From NCBI RefSeq assembly GCF_036246005.1, contig NZ_CP109171.1, positions 806,001 to 870,000 on the forward strand: a DNA stretch of 64,000 nucleotides, given 5' to 3'. Every line of letters begins with the position of its first letter. Position 1 is the first letter of the stretch. Shown in pieces: positions 19,326 to 28,675 of this stretch. Source of the stretch: Streptomyces sp. NBC_01723. GTDB taxonomy: Bacteria; Actinomycetota; Actinomycetes; Streptomycetales; Streptomycetaceae. Position numbers and translations under genes: made by a program. Below the pieces are notes generated by a model that searched no databases, was not told where the DNA came from, and worked only from the letters and a program-made list of their open reading frames with translations.

Positions 19326-20318
19326 ATGAAGATGCTCATCAACGTCCCCGAGACCGTGGTCGCGGACGCGTTGCGCGGTATGGCGGCCGCCCATCCGGAG
19401 CTGGCCGTGGATGTCGAGAACCGGGTGATCGCGCGGCGGGATGGGCCCGTGGCGGGGCAGGTCGCATTGGTGTCGGGGGGCGGGTCCGGGCACGAGCCGC
19501 TGCACGGCGGGTTCGTGGGCCCGGGGATGCTCGCGGCGGCCTGTCCGGGTGAGGTGTTCACCTCGCCGGTGCCGGACCAGATGGTGCGGGCCGCGGCGGC
19601 CGTGGACAGCGGGGCCGGGGTGTTGTTCGTCGTCAAGAACTACACCGGTGACGTGCTCAACTTCGACATGGCCGCCGAGCTGGCCGAGGACGAGGGCATC
19701 CAGGTCGCGAAGGTGCTGGTCAATGACGACGTCGCGGTGACGGACAGCCTCTACACGGCCGGGCGGCGCGGCACGGGGGCGACGCTGTTCGTGGAGAAGA
19801 TCGCCGGGGCCGCCGCACAGGAGGGACGGCCGCTGGAGCAGGTGGAATCGCTCGCCCGGCGGGTCAACGACAGCTCCCGCAGCTTCGGCTTCGCGCTCAG
19901 CGCCGTCACCACGCCCGCCAAGGGCACCCCGACCTTCGACCTCCCGGCGGGTGAACTGGAACTGGGCATCGGCATCCACGGGGAGCCCGGCCGTGAGCGG
20001 CGTCCCATGATGACCTCGGGCGAGATCGCCGAGGCCGCCGTGGACGCGGTCCTCACCGACCTCGCGCCGCGCAACCCGGTCCTCGTGCTGGTCAACGGCA
20101 TGGGCGCGACGCCGCTCCTTGAGCTGTACGGCTTCAATGCCGAGGTGCAGCGCATCCTCCGCGGGCGCGGGGTCGCCGTCGCCCGTACGCTCGTCGGCAA
20201 CTACGTCACCTCGCTCGACATGGCGGGCGCCTCCGTCACCCTGTGCGAGATCGACGAGGAGCTGCTCGGACTGTGGGACGCGCCGGTGAGCACCCCCGGA
20301 CTGAGGTGGGGCATGTGA
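19326..20318 (+). CDS. dhaK: dihydroxyacetone kinase subunit DhaK
   Basis: A 330-residue substrate-binding subunit. ALVSGGGSGHEPLHGGFVG near residue 45 holds Gly/Ser backbone contacts, VVKNYTGDVLNFD lies near 100, and GIGIHGEPGRERR contains His218, which binds dihydroxyacetone covalently as a hemiaminal. DhaK with DhaL phosphorylates dihydroxyacetone, giving DHAP for glycolysis. AGGAGG lies 6 bases upstream of ATG. First gene of a three-gene dhaKLM operon. Confidence 0.95.
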   Translation: MKMLINVPETVVADALRGMAAAHPELAVDVENRVIARRDGPVAGQVALVSGGGSGHEPLHGGFVGPGMLAAACPGEVFTSPVPDQMVRAAAAVDSGAGVLFVVKNYTGDVLNFDMAAELAEDEGIQVAKVLVNDDVAVTDSLYTAGRRGTGATLFVEKIAGAAAQEGRPLEQVESLARRVNDSSRSFGFALSAVTTPAKGTPTFDLPAGELELGIGIHGEPGRERRPMMTSGEIAEAAVDAVLTDLAPRNPVLVLVNGMGATPLLELYGFNAEVQRILRGRGVAVARTLVGNYVTSLDMAGASVTLCEIDEELLGLWDAPVSTPGLRWGM

Positions 20319-20367
20319 CGGTGGACGGGGAAGGGATCGCAACGTACCTACCAGGCAAGGAGACACT

Positions 20368-20967
20368 GTGCTCGACGCCGACTTCTTCCGCCGCTGGATG
20401 ACGGTCACCACCGCGTCCGTCGACCGCGAGGCGGAACGGCTCACCGCCCTCGACTCGCCCATCGGCGACGCCGACCACGGCAGCAACCTCCAGCGGGGGT
20501 TCAGGGACGTGGCGGCCGCGCTGGAGAAGGAGGCTCCGGACACTCCCGGCGCGGTCCTGATCCTCGCCGGGCGCCGGCTCATCTCCACCGTCGGCGGTGC
20601 CTCGGGGCCGCTCTACGGGACGCTGCTGCGCCGTACCGGCAAGTCACTCGGGGACGCGCCCGAGGTCAGCCGGGAGCAGTTGGCGGAGGCGTTCCGGACG
20701 GGCGTGGACGCCGTCATGACACTCGGCGGTGCCGCGCCGGGCGACAAGACGATGATCGACGCCCTGGTGCCGGCCGTGGACGCCCTCGGTGACTCGTTCG
20801 CCGCGGCGCGCACGGCGGCCGAGGAGGGGGCCGAGGCGACCACGCCGTTGCAGGCCCGCAAGGGCAGGGCGAGCTACCTCGGCGAGCGCAGCATCGGGCA
20901 CCAGGACCCCGGCGCCACCTCGGCGGCACTGCTCGTCGCGGCACTGCAGGAGGCGGCCGGTGAGTGA
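20368..20967 (+). CDS. dhaL: dihydroxyacetone kinase subunit DhaL
   Basis: A 199-residue ADP-carrying subunit. The Mg-ADP binding motif DSPIGDADHGSNLQRGF lies near residue 30, and TVGGASGPLYGTLLRR near 75 is the other nucleotide-contact loop. In the PTS-dependent system its tightly bound ADP is re-phosphorylated by DhaM rather than exchanged with ATP. GTG 20368 follows AAGGAGA. Its stop lies 8 bases inside the dhaM start. Confidence 0.95.
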   Translation: MLDADFFRRWMTVTTASVDREAERLTALDSPIGDADHGSNLQRGFRDVAAALEKEAPDTPGAVLILAGRRLISTVGGASGPLYGTLLRRTGKSLGDAPEVSREQLAEAFRTGVDAVMTLGGAAPGDKTMIDALVPAVDALGDSFAAARTAAEEGAEATTPLQARKGRASYLGERSIGHQDPGATSAALLVAALQEAAGE

Positions 20968-21370
20968 CGAGAAGCTGGTCGGGATCGTGCTGGTGTCGCA
21001 CAGCGCCGCGGTCGCCGCGTCCGTGGCGGAGCTGGCCAAGGCGCTGTCGGGCGGTGGCGCGGCCGTCCCCGTCGCCCCGGCGGGCGGGACCGCGTCCGGC
21101 GAGTTCGGCACCAGCTCCGAGCTGGTGGCGGCGGCCGCCGCGTCCGTGGACCGGGGTGCGGGCGTCGCCGTCCTCACCGACCTCGGCAGCGCGGTACTCA
21201 CCGTCAAGGCGCTGCTGGCCGAGGGCGACGAACTCCCGGCGCACACCCGTCTGGTGGACGCGCCGTTCGTCGAGGGCGCGGTGGCCGCTGTGGTGACGGC
21301 CTCGACGGGCGCCGACCTCGCGGCCGTGGAGGCGGCCGCCGCCGAGGCGTACTCCTACCGGAAGGCCTAG
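20960..21370 (+). CDS. dhaM: PTS-dependent dihydroxyacetone kinase phosphotransferase subunit DhaM
   Basis: A 136-residue EIIA-mannose-like domain: VGIVLVSHSAAVAASVAEL at the N terminus with the phosphorylatable His near residue 14, FGTSSELVAAA, and VLTDLGSAVLTVKALL near residue 75. It passes phosphate from HPr to DhaL-ADP. It is a single domain, without the HPr- and EI-like extensions of E. coli DhaM. GTG 20960 follows AGGAGGCGG and overlaps dhaL, so the operon is translationally coupled. Confidence 0.93.
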   Translation: MSDEKLVGIVLVSHSAAVAASVAELAKALSGGGAAVPVAPAGGTASGEFGTSSELVAAAAASVDRGAGVAVLTDLGSAVLTVKALLAEGDELPAHTRLVDAPFVEGAVAAVVTASTGADLAAVEAAAAEAYSYRKA

Positions 21371-21382
21371 GTCCTGCGCCGG

Positions 21383-21406
21383 GGCGGTCGGGGGAGCCCG
21401 GCCGCC
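21383..21406. terminator. bidirectional hairpin between dhaM and the chitosanase gene
   Basis: A 10-bp GC stem with one G-T pair (GGCGGTCGGG / CCCGGCCGCC) and a 4-base loop, located between two convergent genes. Confidence 0.55.
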
Positions 21407-21440
21407 GCGGCGCGGTGCGCGGCCGTCGGTCGTCCCGGTC

Positions 21441-22232
21441 TCAGTCGTCGCCCATGAACTCCCGTACCAGCCGCTCCCCCTCCTTCTCAGCGGCCGCCAG
21501 GTCCTCGATGGGCTCGACCTGGCTGCCCTTGAAGACGATGTACGTCACGTCGGACGCCGCGCCGCCGCCGTGCGGGTCGGCCGGGACGCCGAGCGCCTTC
21601 GCGGCGGCGTAGGACGCCTCGCCGATGAGGTCGCGCGGGCCGACGTCGCCGACGACCGCGTACCGCACCCGGTCCCCGTGGACGAGGGCGGCGAGCGATC
21701 CGCCGCGCACGTCGTCCTCGCGGTGGTCCCAGACGTCGCTCGGCTCGGGCACGACGACGTAGGGCAGGTGCTCGGCGTCCAGCGGGCGGCCGTCCGACCG
21801 GGTGAACGCGGTGGCGGGGCTGAAGTGCGGGTCGCTGCGGCTGTTGCACCGGTCGCCGGGCACCCCGTCGCAGTCGACGTCCAGGTCGGCCTTCCAGTAC
21901 ACGGCATCGCGCTTGCCGCAGACCGGGATGTCCGCCGGCGTCCCGGAGTCCTTGCGGTAGCGCCCGCGCGAGACGGGTGTGCAGTCGCGTACCTCGGCCA
22001 GCAGGTCGGCCGCACGGACGGGCGCCTCTCGCCCGTGCCCCTTCGGACGGTCCGGGACCGGCCCGATCCGGACCCCGGACCGGTTCGCGCGCCCCGGGAC
22101 GTCCTGGGACCGGACGTCGGCCAGGTGGTGCGCCGGGAGGTCGGCGCGGAGCGGGTGCGGAGCGTCGGGGAACGCCGTGGGAGCGATCAGGGCGGCACTG
22201 GCCGCGACCAGCGTCAGCGACTGGACACGCAC
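21441..22232 (-). CDS. secreted glycoside hydrolase family 75 chitosanase
   Basis: The 263-residue precursor has a signal peptide (VRVQSLTLVAASAALIAPTA). Its mature domain has family-75 landmarks: DAVYWKADLDVDCDG with paired Asp near residue 145, HFSPATAFTRSDGRPLDAEHLPYVV, DDVRGGSLAALVHGDRVRYAVVGDVGP and IGEASYAAAKALG. GH75 enzymes are endo-chitosanases using Asp/Glu acids and acting outside the cell. GTG 22232 follows AGGAGAGG with 7-base spacing. A DasR-like palindrome lies in the 385-base divergent region upstream. Confidence 0.85.
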   Translation of the reverse strand: MRVQSLTLVAASAALIAPTAFPDAPHPLRADLPAHHLADVRSQDVPGRANRSGVRIGPVPDRPKGHGREAPVRAADLLAEVRDCTPVSRGRYRKDSGTPADIPVCGKRDAVYWKADLDVDCDGVPGDRCNSRSDPHFSPATAFTRSDGRPLDAEHLPYVVVPEPSDVWDHREDDVRGGSLAALVHGDRVRYAVVGDVGPRDLIGEASYAAAKALGVPADPHGGGAASDVTYIVFKGSQVEPIEDLAAAEKEGERLVREFMGDD

Positions 22233-22617
22233 GATGTGGCCTCTCCTGGGGGACATGGGCGGGCACTCGGTCCCATGTGTCCCCGATTCGGCCGTGCGAC
22301 CACCTTTCACAGGGCCAGACGGTGCACGTCCCTGTCCTCCGCGCCCGCCTCGGGGGTGCGACCGGGGGCGGGCGGGCCGGGACCTGTTACGGCTCCCGGC
22401 GCGCCCGGCCACCCGTGCCGGCACGGGATCTGCGACGACAGCGGTCCGTGCCTCCGGCCCGAACCCGCCCGGAATCCCCCGGAGTTCGACCCTCAGGTGA
22501 CTCAGCATACGTAACCCGGCGACGCCCCTCTTGATGTGATCGCGTCACGGGCGTCATATTGGTCCGGACCATTGCCGTCGCATCGAATCGGACCGACGCC
22601 CCACCGGAGGCTGAGCC
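22233..22617. other. divergent promoter region, chitosanase / fibronectin lipoprotein
   Basis: No gene is evident in these 385 bases. The right part holds GTGATCGCGTCAC (22536-22548, weakly Crp-like) and the palindrome TGGTCCGGACCA (22560-22571). The ribosome site for the lipoprotein (GGAGG) is at its end. Confidence 0.55.
22560..22571. promoter_or_regulatory. DasR-like palindrome
   Basis: TGGTCCGGACCA is a perfect 12-bp palindrome differing from the DasR consensus TGGTCTAGACCA only in its two central bases. It lies 46 bases before the lipoprotein start and is shared with the chitosanase promoter region. Confidence 0.4.
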
Positions 22618-23643
22618 GTGCGAGACGTACCCGTTCCCGCTGTCCCCGCTCCCACCGCCGCCCCCGGCGTGTTCCTGCGCCGGTGCGCCCTGCCCCTGCT
22701 CTGCGGCACGGTCGTCCTGCTGACCTCCTGCGGCACGGGCACGGGCTCGGGCGGGGAGGGGGAGGGCGGCGGGCTGCCCGGCGTGCCCATGGGCGTCACC
22801 GCCGAGGCGGGCAGCGCGACGACCGTGCACGTGATGTGGAACGCGCTGGACGGGGCCGAGAGCTACGAGGTGTACCGCGGCGGCAGGTTGGTCAAGGAGG
22901 TACCGGCGTCCGACCGCATGGTGGACGTCACCCGGCTGCGCCCCTCGACGGCGTACGCCTTCACCGTCCGGGCGCGCGACGCCGACGGGCGGCTCGGGCC
23001 GCGCAGCCGGGAGGTGAGGGCCACCACGCCGGCCGCCGTCACCGACGCCTCCGCCCCCACCCGCCCGGAGGGCGCCGAGGGCCGGGCGGCGGGCGGCCGG
23101 GCCGTGCAGCTCACCTGGTCGGCCGCGAAGGACGACCGCAAGGTGGTGTCGTACGACGTCTACCAGGGCGGCACGAAGGTGCACAGCGTCGGCGGCGCCC
23201 AGACGGCGGCCGTCGTCACGGGGCTGCGGCCGGGCACCCGTTACACCTTCACGGTGCGGGCGCGGGACGCCGCCGACAACCTCTCCCCCGCCAGCGCGGT
23301 CGTCCGGCTCGCCACCCCGGGGTCGGACGACGGCCGCACCTCCGCGCCCACCGGTCTGCGCGCGGCCTCCCATCTCGCCGACGGGGCGTACTACCTCGAC
23401 CTGACCTGGGTCCCGCCGCGGACGGACGGCCCGGTCACCGAGTACCAGATCCACCTGGACGGCCGTCCGGCGACCTCCCTGGTCTACGGGGCCGAAGCGC
23501 CGCGCGACCTGGCCGAGTACAGCTTCTACGCGGGACGGGAGGCCGGTGTCACGCACCGGGTGCGGGTCCGGGCCAGGCTGGCCGACGGCACCTGGGGCGG
23601 CTTCTCGGAGGAACGGAAGGTGACGTTGGGCGCGGGCGGCTGA
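22618..23643 (+). CDS. lipoprotein with fibronectin type III repeats
   Basis: The 341-residue precursor has a signal sequence ending in a lipobox, VVLLTSC (Cys near residue 38), and a Gly/Ser linker. Three fibronectin-III-type domains follow (about residues 58-140, 148-235 and 245-340), the first two with the YxVYRGG / LRPxTxYxFTVRARDAxG pattern. No catalytic domain is present. FnIII-only lipoproteins in Streptomyces usually bind or present polysaccharide hydrolases; being divergent from a chitosanase, a role at the chitosan surface is plausible but unproven. GTG 22618 has GGAGG upstream. Confidence 0.8.
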   Translation: MRDVPVPAVPAPTAAPGVFLRRCALPLLCGTVVLLTSCGTGTGSGGEGEGGGLPGVPMGVTAEAGSATTVHVMWNALDGAESYEVYRGGRLVKEVPASDRMVDVTRLRPSTAYAFTVRARDADGRLGPRSREVRATTPAAVTDASAPTRPEGAEGRAAGGRAVQLTWSAAKDDRKVVSYDVYQGGTKVHSVGGAQTAAVVTGLRPGTRYTFTVRARDAADNLSPASAVVRLATPGSDDGRTSAPTGLRAASHLADGAYYLDLTWVPPRTDGPVTEYQIHLDGRPATSLVYGAEAPRDLAEYSFYAGREAGVTHRVRVRARLADGTWGGFSEERKVTLGAGG

Positions 23644-23805
23644 CCTCGGTGCGGCCCGGGCCGGGCGGCGCGTCACCTGGGCGGTCGCGCTCGGCATGCG
23701 GGTGCGGCCGCCGCGCTGTTGGCTGCCACTGAGGGGACACGGGCGTTCCCGATCTCGGCGACGCAAGGGATGTGCCGCCGACCGTGCCGCCGGAGGGCAG
23801 TCCAC

Positions 23806-24357
23806 ATGCGCATCTCTTCGCCGTTTCTCCGCTCCGGCCTGACCGCGGCAGCCGCCGCCGCGCTGCCCGTCGCCCTGGCCGCCGGGCCGGCTCTCGCGGG
23901 GCCGGGCATCTCGGTGAGCACCACCGGGACCACGGTGTCGGTCACCACCACGGCTTGCGCCCAGCTCAACGGCAGTTGGGGCACCGCCTCGCTGCTCACC
24001 AGCAGCCAGCGCGACTTCGCGCAGGGGCGCCAGGTGGCGCTGTCCGGCACCAGCTCCGGGCAGTCGGCGGCCTGGTCGGGCATCTCGCCGGGCACCTACA
24101 CGGTGATCGTCATGTGCTCGAACAACAGCACCGCGGGCACCCAGACGGTCATCGTCTCCAGGGCGCCCTCCCCGTCCCCGAGCCGCTCGGCCACTCCGTC
24201 GCCGTCCGCGTCGCCGCGCGGTGTCATGGGCGGCCTGGGCGGGGCGATCCAGGACTACGGCACCGCGACCCTGGTGGCGGGCGGCGCGCTGGTGGGGGCC
24301 GGTGTCATCGGCGCGGCCTGGTTCCTGCGCCGCCGCGCGAAGCCCTACCGGTTCTGA
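23806..24357 (+). CDS. secreted, C-terminally anchored Thr/Ser-rich protein
   Basis: The 183-residue precursor has a signal peptide (LRSGLTAAAAAALPVALAAGPALA), an outer domain with TGTTVSVTTTACAQLNGSW and VIVMCSNNST (two Cys, possibly bridged), and a PSPSPSRSATPSPSAS linker. A C-terminal membrane helix (TLVAGGALVGAGVIGAAWFL) with an RRRAKPYRF tail completes it, so it is a membrane-anchored surface protein with a wall-spanning linker, not a sortase substrate. GGAGGG lies 8 bases before ATG. I do not recognise the family. Confidence 0.75.
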   Translation: MRISSPFLRSGLTAAAAAALPVALAAGPALAGPGISVSTTGTTVSVTTTACAQLNGSWGTASLLTSSQRDFAQGRQVALSGTSSGQSAAWSGISPGTYTVIVMCSNNSTAGTQTVIVSRAPSPSPSRSATPSPSASPRGVMGGLGGAIQDYGTATLVAGGALVGAGVIGAAWFLRRRAKPYRF

Positions 24358-24360
24358 GTC

Positions 24361-24924
24361 CTACCGGTCCCGAGCCCCGGTTCCCTCGGCGGGCAGCTCG
24401 GCGAACTCCGCCAGCGCGTGCCTGAGCCATCCCGTCCAGAAGGTCTCCAGGTCGATGCCGGCCCGGAGCACCAGGTGCCGCAGCCGGTCCTCGGCGCTGT
24501 CCCTGCCGGGCGGGAAGTCCCGCTCCTCGATCTGCCGGTACTCCGCCAACTGCCGCTCGTGCAGGTCCAGATGGCGACGCAGGTCCTCTTCGACACCGGC
24601 GGTGCCGACCACGGCGGCGGCCCGCAGGCGCAGCAGCATCGTGTCCCGCAGGGGCTTGGGGTCCTGGGGTACGGCGGTCCAACGGGCCAGCTCCTCGCGG
24701 CCCGCGGGCAGCACCTCGTAGGACTTCTTCTGCCCGCGGGCCGGCTGCCGCCCGGGCAGCTCGCGAATCAGGCCCTCACCCTCCAGCTTTCCCAGCTCGC
24801 GGTAGATCTGCTGGTGCGTCGCCGACCAGAAGTAGCCGATCGACCGGTCGAACCGGCGGGTCAGCTCCAGCCCGGACGACGGCTTTTCGACCAGGGCGGT
24901 GAGGATCGCGTGCGGGAGGGACAT
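24361..24924 (-). CDS. PadR family transcriptional regulator
   Basis: The 187-residue protein has an N-terminal PadR winged helix (MSLPHAILTALVEKPSSGLEL, SATHQQIYRELGKLEGEGLI, wing with QKKSYEVLPAGREEL) and a C-terminal helical dimerisation domain. ATG 24924 has no Shine-Dalgarno; TAGGAT sits exactly six bases upstream, so the transcript is probably leaderless. It follows fadH on the same strand with a 40-base gap, making fadH a candidate target. Confidence 0.88.
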   Translation of the reverse strand: MSLPHAILTALVEKPSSGLELTRRFDRSIGYFWSATHQQIYRELGKLEGEGLIRELPGRQPARGQKKSYEVLPAGREELARWTAVPQDPKPLRDTMLLRLRAAAVVGTAGVEEDLRRHLDLHERQLAEYRQIEERDFPPGRDSAEDRLRHLVLRAGIDLETFWTGWLRHALAEFAELPAEGTGARDR

Positions 24925-24964
24925 GTGCACATCCTAGGGATGCCGCGGGCCGCCCGGACGGCCG

Positions 24965-27100
<2,136 letters not shown>

Positions 27101-27472
27101 TCAGCGGCTCTCGAGCCGTACGTGCAGCTCGCGCTCCTGGTCCCCGGAGGCCGTGCTCAGGTCGCGCACGGCGAACAGGGAGTCCAGGGTGGTGCGGAAC
27201 CTCTCGATCGCCCAGTAGCCGCCCTGTACGTCGGCCTCCACGGACTCCCGGAGCCGGGCGGGGTCGCACTCGCCCCGGTGCGCGTCGGCCACGTCGAAGG
27301 TGCCGAGCCACACCGTCGGGCGGACCTCGTGGTACTCCCGGGTCACGTCGCCCGCGTGCCGGTCCGACCCGTAGCACGCGCACAGCGCGTCGAACACGGT
27401 CCGGGCGTCCTCCTTGCTGCACCCGCTCAGCTCCACGGAGACGGATTCCGGATGCAGTCGCTCAGCGTCCAT
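27101..27472 (-). CDS. hypothetical protein, 123 aa
   Basis: A small acidic cytoplasmic protein without signal or membrane segment. It has VSVELSGCSKEDARTVFDAL, a Cys pair CACYGSDRHAGDV, and TVWLGTFDVADAHRGECDPARL in the middle. The composition is typical Streptomyces and the codon pattern supports coding, with GGAG about 8 bases before ATG 27472. I do not recognise the family. A dense hairpin-forming palindrome lies 38 bases after its stop. Confidence 0.65.
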   Translation of the reverse strand: MDAERLHPESVSVELSGCSKEDARTVFDALCACYGSDRHAGDVTREYHEVRPTVWLGTFDVADAHRGECDPARLRESVEADVQGGYWAIERFRTTLDSLFAVRDLSTASGDQERELHVRLESR

Positions 27473-27528
27473 CGTGATCGCTCCTCTCGCGGCCATACCA
27501 CCAGAAAAGCACCACCTGGTGCCGGGCA

Positions 27529-28422
27529 CTACCGGGTGAAGCGGTAGGTCTTGCTGTCGGTCAGCACGCAGAAGCCCGGCGAGACGACGATCACGCGCAG
27601 GGTGCCGGTGCGGCGGTCGTAGTCGATGCCCTCCGTCTCGAAGTCGCCGGAACAGGCGCTGCGCAGGGGCAGCTGCCGCAAGGCGGTGACGTGGCCGGAG
27701 ACGTCCGCGGTGCCGTTGGGCGCGGCGGACAGGTCGATCCGCAGCAGGGGTTTGGTGATGCCGAAGAGAGTGCCCGCCGGGTCGTCCGAGGAGCAGAGCA
27801 GGGTGGTCGCGTCGAGGAAGTCGCAGCCCTGGACGTCGCGCACGGCGTGGTCCAGACGCACGGTGGCCGCCTGGGGGAGGTTCGCGGACGGCGAGGTGGC
27901 CGGATTGACGCCGGGTGTCGGGAAGACCAGCAGCCGGTCCATGGTGCCCCACTCGCCGGAGAGCATCCACCGGCCGTCCGGTGAGACGGCGGACCAGGAG
28001 TTGTTCCGCGCCTCACCGGGGCTGAGCGTGTGCACGTACTCCGCCCAGCTTCCGTCGGGCTCCTGTACGCGGAACATCTTCGTGTTGCCGTCGTCGCGCT
28101 GGTACGGCTCGATGTAGTGGCCGTCGTAGGAGGCGTCGGGGTCGCCGACGTGGTTCCAGCCCCGCGTGCTGAGGTTCAGCGGGATGGTGCCGATGCCGGT
28201 GTAGCGGTTGGGGCTGCCTGCCGGGACCTCGACCGAGGCCAGGCCCTGGCTCTCGGTGAGCGGGTCGGCGCGGTCGGAGCCGACCTCGGTCCAGGTGTCG
28301 GCCGCGGACGACTCGGCCAAGGTGCCGGCGGCGGCCGCAGGGCCCGCGAGGCCGGCGGAGAGGGCGAGGGCGGCGAGTCCGGTCAGGACGGTGTGACAAC
28401 GTTGCCGGGCGCGCAGGGGCAT
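27529..28422 (-). CDS. secreted protein of unknown function, 297 aa
   Basis: The precursor begins MPLRARQRCHTVLTGLAALALSAGLAGPAAAA, a clear signal peptide. The mature part has SPDGRWMLSGEWGTMDRLLVF and GIDYDRRTGTLRVIVVS-type repeats reminiscent of beta-propeller blades (S-P-D-G-R), plus four Cys that could form bridges (GCDFLDATTLLC, SACSGDF, GFCVL). The AGGAG 5-6 bases before ATG 28422 fixes the start. No catalytic motif is seen. Confidence 0.78.
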   Translation of the reverse strand: MPLRARQRCHTVLTGLAALALSAGLAGPAAAAGTLAESSAADTWTEVGSDRADPLTESQGLASVEVPAGSPNRYTGIGTIPLNLSTRGWNHVGDPDASYDGHYIEPYQRDDGNTKMFRVQEPDGSWAEYVHTLSPGEARNNSWSAVSPDGRWMLSGEWGTMDRLLVFPTPGVNPATSPSANLPQAATVRLDHAVRDVQGCDFLDATTLLCSSDDPAGTLFGITKPLLRIDLSAAPNGTADVSGHVTALRQLPLRSACSGDFETEGIDYDRRTGTLRVIVVSPGFCVLTDSKTYRFTR

Positions 28423-28675
28423 GGAGGCTCCTCGGTGGGGGGCGGGCGGCAAGGACGGGGCGAGCGCGTTCGGCGCACAGTCTGGACCGCCGGCCCGGGC
28501 ATGTACAGACCAACTCCGGACGCGGTTCGTGCGGCGGTCACCGCCGGGCCGGGAGATGCTGGAAGGAGTCCGCGGAGCCGCTCGGAATCGGCCCTGTGCG
28601 CGACGGAACGCGGTAGAACAAGGGAGTCGGCATCAGGAAGGCGTGCCGCGCGGAACGGTGAAGGCGGGGCGTGGG

